The position numbers and the translations under genes are program-made. Below are positions 23,104 through 34,272 of a stretch of DNA of 64,000 nucleotides, in pieces (the stretch's first letter is position 1; each line of letters starts with the position of its first letter). Source of the DNA: Tricholoma matsutake (Eukaryota > Basidiomycota > Agaricomycetes > Agaricales > Tricholomataceae); the NCBI GenBank assembly GCA_026075535.2, contig AP026543.1, positions 5,766,001 through 5,830,000 on the forward strand. Reading direction: 5' to 3'. The notes beneath the pieces were generated by a model. That model made no database searches, was not told the DNA's origin, and saw only the letters and a list, made by a program, of their open reading frames with translations.

Positions 23104-25084
23104 CTAGGATTTGGGAGACACTTGAACACTTTCGCGATCAAACCCAAGCGGATAGGAAGACAAGTCGCTCGTGAGAGCGAGGGTATCCAAGCTAGCCCGC
23201 TGCCGCCCATTGAACGCACTAGGAGCGCCGGCACCCTCTATGCCAGATCCAGAATCAATCTGGAAGGGGAAGGAGCCTAAGCCCGAAGACGACGTTGATA
23301 GTTGAGAGGCAGTCGACAAGCCAAGCATGCGGCGGTCAGGAGGTGGGGGGAGTGCTGCATCAGCAAAGTCCTTGGTATTCTCAGTGAAGACTTGCTGAAT
23401 ATGCGGTGTAGGTGGAGAAACGTTTATCGTATGTTGGCCCGAAGGTAAGATAGGACTACTGAAAGACTGTTGCCCTAAAGGAGATACGGGAGGCGACCGT
23501 ACAGGTCTGTTGGAGATGGGAGAAGGGGGTACGAAAGGGAAAGATTCAAGGATTGAATCAGCACGTGTGGACGTGCCAGACAAGACAGAGGAACCGGAGA
23601 GTCTTTTACTCTGGTCTACTACGCCTTGGGCCTGGGCCCGGGCGTGAGCATGAGCGAGTGCTCGTTGTTGCTGTTCATGTAATGTCTCCGTCTCCGATAC
23701 CGTCAAGGGAGGGCTGATTAGTCTGCCTACTGTCGTTCTGTGCGAGGAACGAGGGGTGCCCTCATAGTTGACCTCTGAACTGTGCAGTCTATTCAGACTT
23801 AATCCAACATTCACCCTTTTGGCGCTGGTAATATCGACGACAGAACCGCTCTGAGTGCTCATACTAGATGGACGGCTATCATTGGAACGTGACCAAGGTA
23901 GATTTGGAGTCTCAGCCACCCAATTTGATGAATGAGAATCGTGAACGGCACCCGTTGATGAGTGACCAAACGTTGTCACCGAAGCCGCCGGAGATGTATT
24001 ACGATTCCCACCAACCGATGCCTCGTCACAGAAAGGATCAGTAAGCTGAGGCTCATCTACTTCTTTGACAATGTCCGCAGGTCCAAATGATGTGGACGCC
24101 AGCGGGGAGCCAACAGAAGGGCGTGAGGCCAGAGATAGTGGTTTCAACCCATCCGCGCTATTACTAGGGGAGAGCGATCCGGGCGCTTTAATGACTTCAG
24201 CCTTCACAACCCCCAAAACCTGTCGAACAGCACCCTTGTGGGGCGTGATGATCATGGGAGCCTCATTTAGGAAATCGCTAGAGAAACTCGCGTTGGACAT
24301 AAATGAATTCCTAGTCGATACCCCAGAGACGCCTGAACGCTGTGAGACAGCATAAGGAGCAGTTCCACGGACGGAGTCGCCGGAAATGTTGACATGATCC
24401 AAATTCAGGTCTGGGGATCGAACGGGACGGACGGGGAACGTCGAATCGCTCGCTTCCGACGGAGGTCGATCTGTATCAGGAGATACAAGGGTAATGGGTA
24501 TAACGTTGGTGCCTTCCGTGCCAGCTGTTTGTATAGAGGTCCCATCATCGAAGGGATTGACATTTGTGGGGTTATGATGAGAATTGTTGGGCGATGTACG
24601 CTGAGACTCTGGGTCGAGATCAATGGTTGTATTGGATGAGACTGGATATACTCGGACAGTATTGAGTTCTGTCGGAGATTTTTCGATGGGGTCGGGTCTA
24701 TTGAGCACAGTTTCGGCTGGGGCAGGAATATCCTTTTTGCCTTCACGTTGAGCAGCAATGCTATTTCGAGGACGCATTTTTCGACGATACCAAATGAGCA
24801 ACGCAACGACCATGGCGAGAAAAAGCAGCGCGCCCACGATAGCACCGGCAGTCGCGCCCTTACTAATGCCACTAGAGGTCTTGGTGCCCGGGACATTCCT
24901 GTCCACACATCTTGTCTGACCACAAGTGTTGCAGTCCCTAATGAGGAGCAGATGAGAAGCCTATAGAATTAGATGTGCCAGAGAGAGCAAACCCATTTAT
25001 CTGAATACAATCCTGATTGGAAGCGCAGTTGCAAGCGGGGGGAGAGCAAGAAACACATCGAGAGAGAAGAACGTCAAGCCTCAT
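23104..25084 (-). CDS. Opy2-like single-pass membrane anchor (HOG/MAPK signalling)
   Basis: A type I/III single-pass plasma-membrane protein. In yeast, Opy2 recruits Ste50 to the membrane for the Sho1 branch of the HOG pathway. Exon 1 (start 25,084) and exon 2 join with matching phase to give a short extracellular domain with closely spaced cysteines: CVSCSPPACNCASNQDC, then CNTCGQTRCVD, the arrangement of the Opy2 N-terminal domain. A transmembrane helix follows (GATAGAIVGALLFLAMVVAL) with a basic stop-transfer (IWYRRKMRPR). The rest, about 550 residues, is a Ser/Pro/Thr-rich cytoplasmic tail with many short Pro-rich segments that could bind SH3 or SAM partners. No cleaved signal peptide is obvious. 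The call rests on the cysteine pattern plus topology; a generic Ser-rich membrane protein is the alternative. A 177-bp divergent promoter is shared with the CAF16-like gene. Confidence 0.68.
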
Positions 25085-25261
25085 AAGAAAAAAAAAGAAA
25101 GAGTGTGGATACTAGTTAGATAGAAGAAAGACGGGAATCACCAAGTGAAAACGGTGCTGGTTGTGCTGGAGATGAGGAATTTGAAAGAGGGCGGAGCGAC
25201 CAGTTCGTGGGAAAGTTGCTTATCACACCAATTTGCATAGCTTCCGCCACTTCTACATATC
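25085..25261. promoter_or_regulatory. short bidirectional promoter, Opy2-like / CAF16-like
   Basis: Only 177 bp separates the two divergent start codons, so both 5' untranslated regions and core promoters must overlap or abut. A/G-rich tracts occur near 25,085-25,130. No specific factor site was recognised. Confidence 0.5.
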
Positions 25262-26427
25262 ATGGACATGGCAGTTTCGGTTTCAAACTTAACTTATTCG
25301 CACTCGACGGCAGCCCAGCCTTCGCTTCTAGACATCAATCTACATCTCCCACAAGGCTCACGGACAATCCTTGTTGGTGCTAATGGAGGTCGGCCCAAAC
25401 CGTTTATCCTACAGGCCTTGTTGACACAGCTTCCCAGCTGGGAAGTCTACTTTGTTGCAAATCTTGGCCGGGAAAAGGCTGGTAACGACACACGGCGCTG
25501 ATATCAGGGTCCACAGTCTTGACGTGTTTCGTGACTCTCCTCCTGGGGTCACCTTTCTAGGAACAGAATGGTTCGTATCTACCGTGCCCCCAACCGCTCA
25601 CCCCTTAAATCATAGTGACCCAGGGCGATGAACCCTGTTGTCCGAGGCGATATCTTAGTCTCAGCATTCTTGGACTCAGTCGGCGGTTATAGACACAAGG
25701 AGAGGAGAGATATCCTCCTTGATATCCTGGACGTTGATTTAGATTGGCGCATGCATGCAATTTCTGACGGGGAGAGACGTCGTGTCCAACTATGTTTTGG
25801 CTTAATGGTTCCATGGGATGTACTGTTGCTTGACGAGGTCGATATTTTCCGCCACATGCTCAGCAGCACCGATGCATAATCCGCTCTTTCCAGGTCACCG
25901 TCGACTTGGATGTTCTCGTGCGTGACGATCTGCTCAATTTTCTCAAGCGTGATAGTGAAACAAGAGGAGCAACCATCCTATGTGAGATCCCCCCCGTCAT
26001 GGTAAACCATGCTAATGTAGATATAGATGCAACACATATTTTTGATGGCTTAAATAACTTCCCAACCCATATCGCCCACATGCGTTCTGGATCATTTGTT
26101 ACATCGCCCTCAGCTTGGCCGATCATCCCAACTTCTTCCCTTGCCATGAAATTCTCAACGTCAACAACCTTGTACAATGTTGCCTTACAGTGGCTCAAAG
26201 AAGACAGAGATCACCGTCGTCAACTGGAAAACCAAGGTATGAAAAGACGAGGAGCAAGACGAGACGAAGTTCGTCTGGTTTTCATCCTGTTTGATTGAAC
26301 TCATGAGCCACAACAGACGGTTCCATCTGACTCGGAAACTTTTTACAAGAAGTTTGTGTCAATCCCTTTTCATTCGTGTTCAACCGCGTTAAAATCGTCT
26401 TGTCGCAGATATGACTATGGCCATTGA
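25262..26427 (+). CDS. CAF16: CAF16-like soluble ABC ATPase (CCR4-NOT associated)
   Basis: A non-transporter ABC ATPase related to yeast Caf16, which associates with CCR4-NOT and Mediator. It starts at 25,262 (MDMAVSVSNLTYSH). Unspliced reading seems to destroy Walker A, but removing the intron at 25,390-25,438 restores GANGAGKSTLLQILAGKRL. Further exons give GTEWAMNPVVRGD, the signature-like region ISDGERRRVQLC with Walker B VLLLDE (25,760-25,840), VTVDLDVLVRDDLL, and after another intron ATHIFDGLNNFPTHIAHM, a stretch typical of Caf16. Two last introns join RRDE to TVPSDSETFYKK and then YDYGH with TGA at 26,425-26,427. The single ATPase domain and the lack of membrane segments agree with the family. 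All intron phases agree, so the gene looks intact. Confidence 0.85.
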
Positions 26428-27489
26428 ATATTGAAATCCGTTATTATGTTGGAGCTCAACCTCCTCTCCTGAACTTTTATTCATTGTATCGATAACTAGT
26501 TGTCAGCTTGTAGCTGGTCAACACCAGCGTAGCGTTTTTGTACTACTTATTTGACGTGGTCTTGAATATCAGGTAGATAGCTTGGGTCAAAGATTCCCTG
26601 TGCACTTCTTTAATGTGGTTACTCGTTACCTGCTTGATATCTGCACTAGCCTGGCATTGCCTTAAAATGAAGGATTCCTCTGCTTTGGTAGTTTCCCTCT
26701 AGTGCATGGATAAAGACTTCTTCAATGTGGTTACTCACCTGGTCATATCGATATCCATTTGATATTTTTCATCTGTCCTGTTTTGGTCATCATCTTGGCA
26801 TGATACAGGTTGCCCGATAAAGATAAATGTGTAACGATGTCACTTATTTACACTTATTTACTGCATGCCTCGGATGACATCCTCGGACATTATCACGGAC
26901 AGGACTTTTCGGACTCTTGGCATAGTGAAGTGCATGCCCGTAACATAGTGTGTGCTTACACTTTTTTTAGACATTGCTTAATGAGGTTCGCTGATCTGCC
27001 GATAATTGCTGTGGCAGGAGTTTTCTCAACATGCCATGCTAGAACTGCTGTTTAGACCTTGCTGTTCCAGCTGCCGACCACGCGAAACAAGTGCTTGCTG
27101 CACCCGACGCCCATCAGTGCCCGGTGTCCCCATCGTTGCCCCCACTGACACCAAGTGAAGGACACTTACAGTCTCCACCACCTCCTGCTGTTGATGATTC
27201 GGTGACTAGTGTATATCACGGGTACGGGAATACCCGCGGTATTCACGTGACGGTGTACACAGGTACAGGTACGGTATCCAAAAAATCAAACCTGTAGCAC
27301 ACCGCAACCCATTGCATGGTGTTGCGGGTTTCAATGGGTTTTGGATTCAGCTTTATTTCCACTTCCAAATGATCCAATATTTAGCCTACATGGTAGAGTA
27401 TTTGCAAAGATATGAGGGATTTTGTGCTTGAGGTTGGGCCAAAGGTTGTTTTGCTCTATCTCAATAATTAGCTATTTATTCCCCTTGAA
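26428..27489. other. gene-free border between the gene block and the transposon nest
   Basis: No supported gene. At 27,206-27,300 there is a GGGTAC/ACAGGTAC-rich patch resembling the subterminal repeats of the two hAT-like elements further right, so it may be a relic of one. No terminal repeats or target duplication could be matched here. Confidence 0.4.
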
Positions 27490-27905
27490 GCTTGGTATTC
27501 TACATTGCATATAGTATATCTACACTCTCCCCAAAGGATTAGCTGAATAACCCAACCGTTCCTTTTTTGTATGCACCCCTTCCTCCTAGTTTACCTCAAG
27601 TTTACCTAAGAAACCCATTGCACCATATTTCCACAATTCGTCAATGGATCCTTTCGCAAATTTGTATTTTACATTATATATAGTATATATACGCCCTCCC
27701 CTAAGCATTAGTTGAATGATGTAACCGTTCCTTTTTGGTATGCACCCCTTCCTCCTAGTTTACCTAAAAAGCTTGTCCCACTATATTTCCACAATGCCTC
27801 AACGGATCCTTTCGAAAATTTGTATTTTACATTATATATAGTATATATACACCCTCCCCTAAGCATTAGGTGAATTACTTAACCATTCTTTTTTGGTATG
27901 AACAT
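27490..27905. repeat. degenerate tandem repeat, unit about 160-170 bp, about 2.5 copies
   Basis: A block containing TTTTACATTATATATAGTAT, then CCTCCCCTAAGCATTAG, a GTATGCACCCCTTCCTCC segment and a CACTATATTTCCACAAT-like segment recurs. The ACATT landmark falls at about 27,502, 27,671 and 27,829. The first copy is the most diverged and the third is cut short. It could be a minisatellite or tandemly duplicated element debris. Confidence 0.75.
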
Positions 27906-27929
27906 CTTGTAAATGGATGCATGTAGAGG

Positions 27930-28007
27930 TGGGGAGTGATGGAGGAAGAGCTATGCACCAGAGATCAGTTTATCCTCCCACTTGAGCAGCCCCTCAAGGA
28001 TAGCTAT
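27930..28007 (-). pseudogene. Ty3/gypsy RNase H fragment, distal part (C family)
   Basis: On the minus strand this reads AILEGLLKWEDKLI, matching the RNase H segment of element C. It is the downstream piece of the fragment at 34,055-34,272, separated from it by element A. The GCTAT target duplication at 28,003-28,007 is part of it. Confidence 0.7.
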
Positions 28008-28433
28008 TATAAGGGCAACCTAAGCCTCTAGCAAAGGGAAATCTGAAGTTAAAATTATACTACATAATACAGGCATTGGGGACACACCTAGCAAAGGGAA
28101 ATCCGAAGAGAAAACTCTAAGGATCCCCTTGCTGATGCCCAGTATATGTGAAGACGACAAAAATCAAATATAACCTAAAAATAGAAAAAGGCGGAGATAG
28201 GCAGATCAAGGCCGCCGAATGACATCATACCAAGGGGTATGTGTCGGAAGGGGTACTCCGCCTCTAAATATAAAAGTGTCAACATGTACAAACATGATAG
28301 CAAGGGAAAATTAGTAATAAAATCCGGAAAAATCATAGAAAATGAAGAATAGAAGGAAATGAGGTGGGGAAAAATATAGGATGAACATAAAAAATAGGAA
28401 AAACACACAGGGCACCCCCCTAGTCCCCTTACA
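28008..28433 (-). repeat. element A 3' LTR
   Basis: 426 bp. In sense orientation it runs from TGTAAGGGGACTAG to GTTGCCCTTATA. It differs from its partner at four positions, all transitions. It ends in TA rather than the common CA. Confidence 0.92.
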
Positions 28434-28444
28434 TCACCCCCTCT

Positions 28445-31400
28445 CTAAGATGCATCACCCCGATGCATTCGAAATCGCATACGACCAAAGTCTGTGACTT
28501 GAATGCGACACGGTGCAGCAGTGTGCTGTCGGTGGAATTCCTTGATTAACTGAGGGGCATTTATGTCAGACTCTTTGACCCATGAGTTCTCCTCATACCC
28601 ATAACCCTTCCAATGTACCAAATACTGGAGTTTTCCTCAACGCAAACGGCTGTCCAAGATTGACTCGACTTCGTATTGGGGTTCTCCCTCGATCACTGTA
28701 GGTGGTGGTGGTGGGTGTGAATGGCGTCCCGGGAACGGATCTGGGGGAGCTGGAAGCAATTTGACGACATGGAAGATGGGATGGAGTCTGGACATGGAGG
28801 CTGGGAGGCGTAGACGATAGGCATGCGTTCCAATGCACTTGACAATGGGGAAAGGTCCCAAGAAGCGATGAGCGAGTTTCTTGGATGGACGTGTAGTGGA
28901 GATGTCACTGGAGTCAAGATAAACTTGATCACCAACCTTGTACTGAGGGGTTGGGGAGTGGCGTTGGTTGTAAAATTGTGCCATGTCATCCTTCGCCTTT
29001 GCTAAGGCTGCCCTTGCCTCCTCCAAGCTATCCCTCATGCATTCTGTGAACTCATTCACCATCTCGATGTGTGAGGGAGTTTGGCGAGGTTCAAATCCCA
29101 TGCGTGGATGTTGTCCAGTGTCTAAGAGGAAAGGGGTCTGTTGAGTGGAAGCATGGACATGGTTGTTGTATCCGAACTTGGCCAAAGGAAGGAGATCATC
29201 CCAATCGTCCTGGCGTTCATTGACAAAGAGGCGGATGTACTGCTCCAGTTCCTGGTTGACTCGCTCCATCTGGCCATCAGTTTGTGGGTGATAAGCGGTT
29301 GAAGCGAGGAGTTTGATCCCCAGGAGTCGGTACAGCTCACGAGTGAACTCTGCCATGAACTGAGGGCCACGATCTGAGAGGAAGGCACCAGGAAGTCCAT
29401 GTAATTTCCACACGTGGTGGAGGTAGAGTTGAGCAGCACCTAGGGCACTGACAGTGGTATGAGTGGGAATGAAGTGAGCACGTTTTCCCACTGAGTCAAC
29501 TGTGCACATCACTGCATCAAACCTGTTTGACTCTGGCAATTCCACCACAAAGTCGACACTGACAACATCCCAACGACTCGCTGGAACAGGAAGAGGGTGT
29601 AGCTCACCAATAGGCTTGCGATGAGGAACCTTGGTGTGTAAGCAAAGGTCACAAGTGCAACAATACTGACCAATGAGCCATGACATTTGTGGCCACCAAT
29701 AGTTCCGTGAGGTGAGCTCCAAGGTCTTCCAGTGTCCAGGGTGGCCAGCAATCTGTGAGTCATGGTGTTGGGATATGATGCGCCGGCGAAGGTCTGGGTC
29801 ATTGGGAACATAGATGCGATCCCTGAAATACAACAGGTCCTCCTTTTCAGCCCACTCTGCTGCACATAAGGAAAGGGTTGATCCCTTCCTCAGTTCTTTA
29901 ACAGCTCGGGTGACAACATCCTCATGTAAACTGCTATGGTTTGCGCGACGAATGTCACGTAGGATGTCCCGCTCCTTGCCCTGGGGTGCGATGCCTTCCA
30001 GTGCCCGAATGGTGAACAGGTCTGGCTGCAACAGCACAATGTTTTGGTTGTCACCACTGCCATCCCCATGGTCTGCATGTCGGGATAGGGCATCGGTCTT
30101 CCCCATGCTGCGACCCGGACGGTGGTGCAAGGAGAAGTCAAATCTAGATAGATACAGGGACCAACGAGCTTGATGACGGTTCAATTTCTTGGCTGTCATG
30201 AAGTACTCGAGATTCTTGTGATCTGTCCAAATTTCCACCTTGTGTTGGGCACCCTCGAGGAAGTGTCGCCACTCCTCAAGTGCATGCATTATCGCCAACA
30301 TCTCCTTGTCATGGATCTCGTAGTTTCGCTCTACAGCACTAAGGCTTTTGGAGTAGAATGCAACAGGATGCCACTTCTGGTCCTCCGGAGACTGCTGAGA
30401 CAAGACGGCACCCGTCGCAAAGTCAGAACTGTCGGCTTCTACACGAAAAGGACGCGAATCGTCAGCAAAGGTAAGGATCAGAGCGGAAGTGACCATCTCC
30501 TTAAGCTTTTCGAACGCCTCCTGTTGTGCATTATCCCACCTCCATGCCTCCTTTCCTGTCAAGTCAAACAGTGGTCATGCATGATGTGAGAAATCCTTGA
30601 TAAAACACCGATAGAAATTGATGAAGCCCAGGAAAGACTGCACCTCCTTCTTGTTCGTGGGTGTTGGCCAAGCTGTGACCCTGTTTACCTTGATAGGATC
30701 CATCTCCACTTGAACCTCTGAGATAATCAGGCCAAGGTACTCGATCTTGGTCCTTTCGAACTTGCATTTGTCCTGACGAAGGTAGAGTTTGTACCGTCGA
30801 AGTCGCTCTAGGACGAGGTGCGTGATGCAACGGTGCTCTTCAACCGTGTGAGTGAAGATGAGGATGTCATCGAGATAGATGCAGACAATGCCTTCAAGGA
30901 TGAGGTCGTGGAAGATGTCATTCATCATGGTCTGAAAGGTGGCAGGGCTATTAGGAAGGCCAAAGAACATGACAAGCGGTTCAAAAAGACCACGGTTGGT
31001 ACGAAAGGCTGCCTTCCACTCATCTCCCTCCTTTATCCTGACATTATTATAGCCCCAACGGACATCGAGCTTGGTGAAGTATCGGGCTCCATGGAGCTGG
31101 TTTACGAGTTCGGAGATGAGGGGTAGTGGGTAGTGATTTTTGACCGTGATGTTGTTGAGCCTTCTGTAGTCTTGAACTGGTCAAAGTGAGCCATCCTTCT
31201 TCTTGACAAAGAAAAAGGGAGAGGCCATGGGTGACTTTGATGGTTGAATACGTCCAGAGGCCAGGTGCTCGTCAATGAACTGGTCAAGCTGCCGTTGTTC
31301 TTCCGGAGAGAGAGGATAGACCTTGCAGGATGAAGGGGTTGCGCCGGGGGTGAGTTCGATCACATGATCCCATGGCTTGCACGCAGGAAGAGAGTCGAAT

Positions 31401-32347
31401 GACTCCTTGGAGAACACGTCTTCAAACTCATGGAGATGAGGGAGTAAGGAGTTAGTAGAGGATTTAGCAGCGTTGTTTTTGTGGAAGGCCTCAGCGAGGC
31501 GTTGGGATATGTTCGATGTGGCACACACCTCATGTGATGAGTGAATCACAGTGTAGAAGATCTGATCACCCTCCTCCACTTCCTCTGGGTCCTCATCATC
31601 ATCATCTGAGTCCGGCATTAGATCAGGAACCCCTTCCAATTCCACTTCAGGTATAGGCAGGGGTCCAGCACAACACTTCTGAGTACGTCATATTGCCGCC
31701 TTCTGTCCATGACGTTCTTGCCTGGCTTCTGTGAAACACGTCTGACAGCGGGATGGACATTGGCTCATGGTAACCTCCCCAGTATGCCAGTCAACCTCTG
31801 GGTTATGGTCTCGAAGCCATGGATATCCCAAAATCACCTTTTGCTTTCCTAATTGAGTGACAGCAAAAAGGGCACACTCACTATGATCTTTGTAACGGAG
31901 AACCAGGTCTGCAACCTCTCGGATGGCACCAGCTTCATTTGGGGATCCATCCACGTTATATACAGGTATCGGACATGAGAGTGAGCGAGTATTTAGGCGA
32001 TGTTGTTGTACCAGATGGGAATTGATGAAGAGACCAGTCGCACCAGAGTCCAGGAGCGCAGAGACACCGAGTATCTGTCCAGTGTTGGTCGTCTGCAGTT
32101 CGATGGCTAGGTTTAAGGAATGTGCAGAGGGAGTGGATGCCACAATATACTTGCGTGGTAGTTTACGCTCCCATGATTTAATTTTGGGACGTGGAGTAGA
32201 AGGAGAGATGGGGAGAGCAGGTACGTCTTTAGCCAACTTCGAAGGGTCAGAGAGGGGAGCAGTCACAGAAATGGATTCATTCTCCAGGGATTCAACTGAC
32301 AAGACTTCAAAGTGGTTATGGACAGGCAGTGAGGGCATACGATTCAC
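28445..32347 (-). pseudogene. element A Pol polyprotein (protease-RT-RNase H-integrase-chromodomain), four TGA stops
   Basis: Aspartic protease at about 32,030 (LLDSGATGLFIN). Reverse transcriptase follows from about 31,380, with IYLDDILIF near 30,870. RNase H (EVWTDHKNLEYF-type) is near 30,220. The integrase zinc region lies near 29,640-29,800 (GHPGHW..CDLCLHTK). The integrase core has DFVVELP and SDRGPQF near 29,370-29,560. The chromodomain at 28,520-28,640 reads KLQYLVHWKGYGYEENSW. The natural stop is TAG at 28,445-28,447. All four internal stops are TGA; one sits just before the chromodomain. Apart from the stops the frame is continuous, which points to recent decay. Confidence 0.88.
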
Positions 32348-33597
32348 TCGCTGCGAATAGGAAAATCCTGCTCCTCTACAACTTCCAACTTAATCTCCTC
32401 TGCAACTTGATCCTTCGCTTCCTCAACATCTACAAGCGCCAACAAATCTTGCAGGAGTTCGTCTCGTCCCTCGGGGGTGAGCATGCGGATATCCTGATGA
32501 TGGGGACACGCTCCAGCCCTGTGTCCAGGTTCCCCACAATGGTAGCAGAGATCCAACTTACGTGCACGGCTGTGGGCTGCATCAACATCCATTGGTACTG
32601 GGACATTGACAGCTGGTGTGGGAGTTTGATGAACAGGAATGGGGTTAGGGTGGGGGAGGCTTCGATTGAAGGTGTAGGGCATATGAGTGGTAGTTGGAGC
32701 ACGGAATGCAGCATTAAATGCTGCATTTGTGAGTCGGTTCTCGTCACAGAGTGAAGCAGCTTCATACCAAGCAAGGATATCATCGTCCGCTGGGCGCCCT
32801 TCCAACATCTGTGCAATCTGGTCCTGAATTTCTTGGTTGAGCCCCCGTCGGAACTTCACCACCACTGGCAACCCACTCCCATATCCTGCCATGTCCACCA
32901 AATCCTTGAACTCATCAATATAGTCGTCCACGGATCGACGTCCCTGGTGGTAAGCGGATGACTCAAGTTGTGTCACTGCTCGGTGGCATTCATTGAGGGG
33001 GCAGAAGTGGCGTACAAACTCAGCTCGAAAGTCACCCCAAGTGGAGAAAGGTAGAGAACCGAGTTCTTTAGTTTGACATAGGATACAGTCCACATAGAGA
33101 TAGGCGCATTCAGATTTCATGTATGTGAAGGCCCAATAAATTTTTGCAGCCTCATCGACGAATTGATGCGACTGGAGACTAATGTATAACTCACAGGAAT
33201 TAAGGAACGCACATCCCTGCGCATGTGCACCATTAAATTCGGCGGGGGGGGACAGTTTGATCTGGGCACGTTCCTTAGTGGACATGTTTGGCAAAACGTC
33301 GTTGTTGGGTGCGCTTGGAGTCGTAAAGGGGGAACTATTGGTTGTAGGGTTAGCCTGGAGGGTCCTAACGAAGTTTTCAATCGTAGATTTAAGCGAGTCG
33401 ATTTGCGCGCGCATTCCGGAAACGTCGCTTTCAAGCACGTCGAAGCGTTCTGATGCGTCCATGTCGCTAGGGAGCGCGTTTGGCGAAAATGGTGGCGTAA
33501 TAAAGGCGAGAGTATCTGGAACGGTGTGTAGGGACTCTGTGGAGCTTTGGGAAGCGTCGTCCAGTCCGTACCTGCCTATCTTGGGCAGTGCGTTCAC
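32344..33597 (-). CDS. element A Gag-like protein
   Basis: About 417 residues, structural protein of the retrotransposon particle. It shows a coiled-coil N-terminal segment (LESDVSGMRAQIDSLKSTIE), a capsid-like retrotransposon gag core (TWGDFRAEFVRHF and SVDDYIDEFKDLV), and a CCHC zinc knuckle (CYHCGEPGHRAGAC) near the C-terminus. The first in-frame ATG is not clear; the frame may be entered from a GTG or from a start in the LTR as in element G. It ends with TGA at 32,344-32,346, where the pol frame continues in -1 phase. The gag itself has no internal stop. Confidence 0.85.
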   Translation of the reverse strand: MNALPKIGRYGLDDASQSSTESLHTVPDTLAFITPPFSPNALPSDMDASERFDVLESDVSGMRAQIDSLKSTIENFVRTLQANPTTNSSPFTTPSAPNNDVLPNMSTKERAQIKLSPPAEFNGAHAQGCAFLNSCELYISLQSHQFVDEAAKIYWAFTYMKSECAYLYVDCILCQTKELGSLPFSTWGDFRAEFVRHFCPLNECHRAVTQLESSAYHQGRRSVDDYIDEFKDLVDMAGYGSGLPVVVKFRRGLNQEIQDQIAQMLEGRPADDDILAWYEAASLCDENRLTNAAFNAAFRAPTTTHMPYTFNRSLPHPNPIPVHQTPTPAVNVPVPMDVDAAHSRARKLDLCYHCGEPGHRAGACPHHQDIRMLTPEGRDELLQDLLALVDVEEAKDQVAEEIKLEVVEEQDFPIRSE

Positions 33598-33628
33598 GAT
33601 TTTCGGGCCTTAGGGGAGAGTTTTCTAC

Positions 33629-34054
33629 TATAAGGGCAACCTAAGCCTCTAGCAAAGGGAAATCTGAAGTTAAAATTATACTACATAATACAGGCATTGG
33701 GGACACACCTAGCAAAGGGAAATCCGAAGAGAAAACTCTAAGGATCCCCTTGCTGATGCCCAGTATATGTGAAGACGACAAAAATCAAATATAACCTAAA
33801 AATAGAAAAAGGCGGAGATAGGTGGATCAAGGCCGCCGAATGACATCATACCAAGGGGTATGTGTCGGAAGGGGTACTCTGCCTCTAAATATAAAAGTGT
33901 CAACATGTACAAACATGATAGCAAGGGAAAATTAGTAATAAAATCCGGAAAAATCATAGAAAATGAAGAATAGAAGGAAATGAGGTGGGGAAAAATATAG
34001 GATGAACATAGAAAATAGGAAAAACACACAGGGCACCCCCCTAGTCCCCTTACA
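33629..34054 (-). repeat. element A 5' LTR
   Basis: 426 bp, same length and same boundaries as the partner LTR. The four differences are near 33,823-33,825 (two), 33,880 and 34,010. Related LTRs of this family occur at 57,206-57,658 (solo) and 62,637-63,079. Confidence 0.92.
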
Positions 34055-34272
34055 GCTATGGTCTGGTGCTCAAAGGTATGGTAGTTCCTTTGAGTGTCAG
34101 AAAACTTTTTGGATAGAAACCCAGCTGGGCAACAAGTTTGCCATTCCTTTCCCTGGCTGCACGTGGCTCCAACCCAAAACACCAAAGCATCACAAATCAC
34201 CCAGATAGGATCTGGGGATGATGGGTCAATGGGTTTGAGGACTGGGGTGGTACAACAAATATCTTTGATCAT
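34055..34272 (-). pseudogene. Ty3/gypsy RNase H fragment (C family), proximal part
   Basis: Minus-strand reading CCTTPVLKPIDPSSPDPIW and PAGFLSKKFSDTQRNYHTF closely matches element C RNase H. It continues into 27,930-28,007 after removing element A. On the right it abuts the LTR of element B. It is a remnant of an older element. Confidence 0.8.

Larger units (their letters stand above)
28008..34054 (-). mobile_element. element A: full-length Ty3/gypsy chromovirus-like retrotransposon
   Basis: A 6,047-bp LTR element in minus orientation, flanked by GCTAT target duplications (28,003-28,007 and 34,055-34,059). The LTRs are 426 bp each. The internal part carries gag, protease, reverse transcriptase, RNase H, integrase and a chromodomain. 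A purine tract (AGAGAGGGGG) lies next to the 3' LTR on the sense strand. The element is structurally complete, but its pol frame has four TGA codons (31,688-31,690; 31,181-31,183; 30,575-30,577; 28,637-28,639), so this copy should not make a full polyprotein. Confidence 0.93.

Noticed and set aside
25380..25500. Apparent loss of Walker A in the CAF16-like gene on unspliced reading
   Set aside because: An intron at 25,390-25,438 with GT..AG ends restores GANGAGKSTLL in the correct phase, so the gene is not broken.
30818..31126. Plus-strand ORFs across element A pol
   Set aside because: They are reverse-complement shadows of the RT domain.
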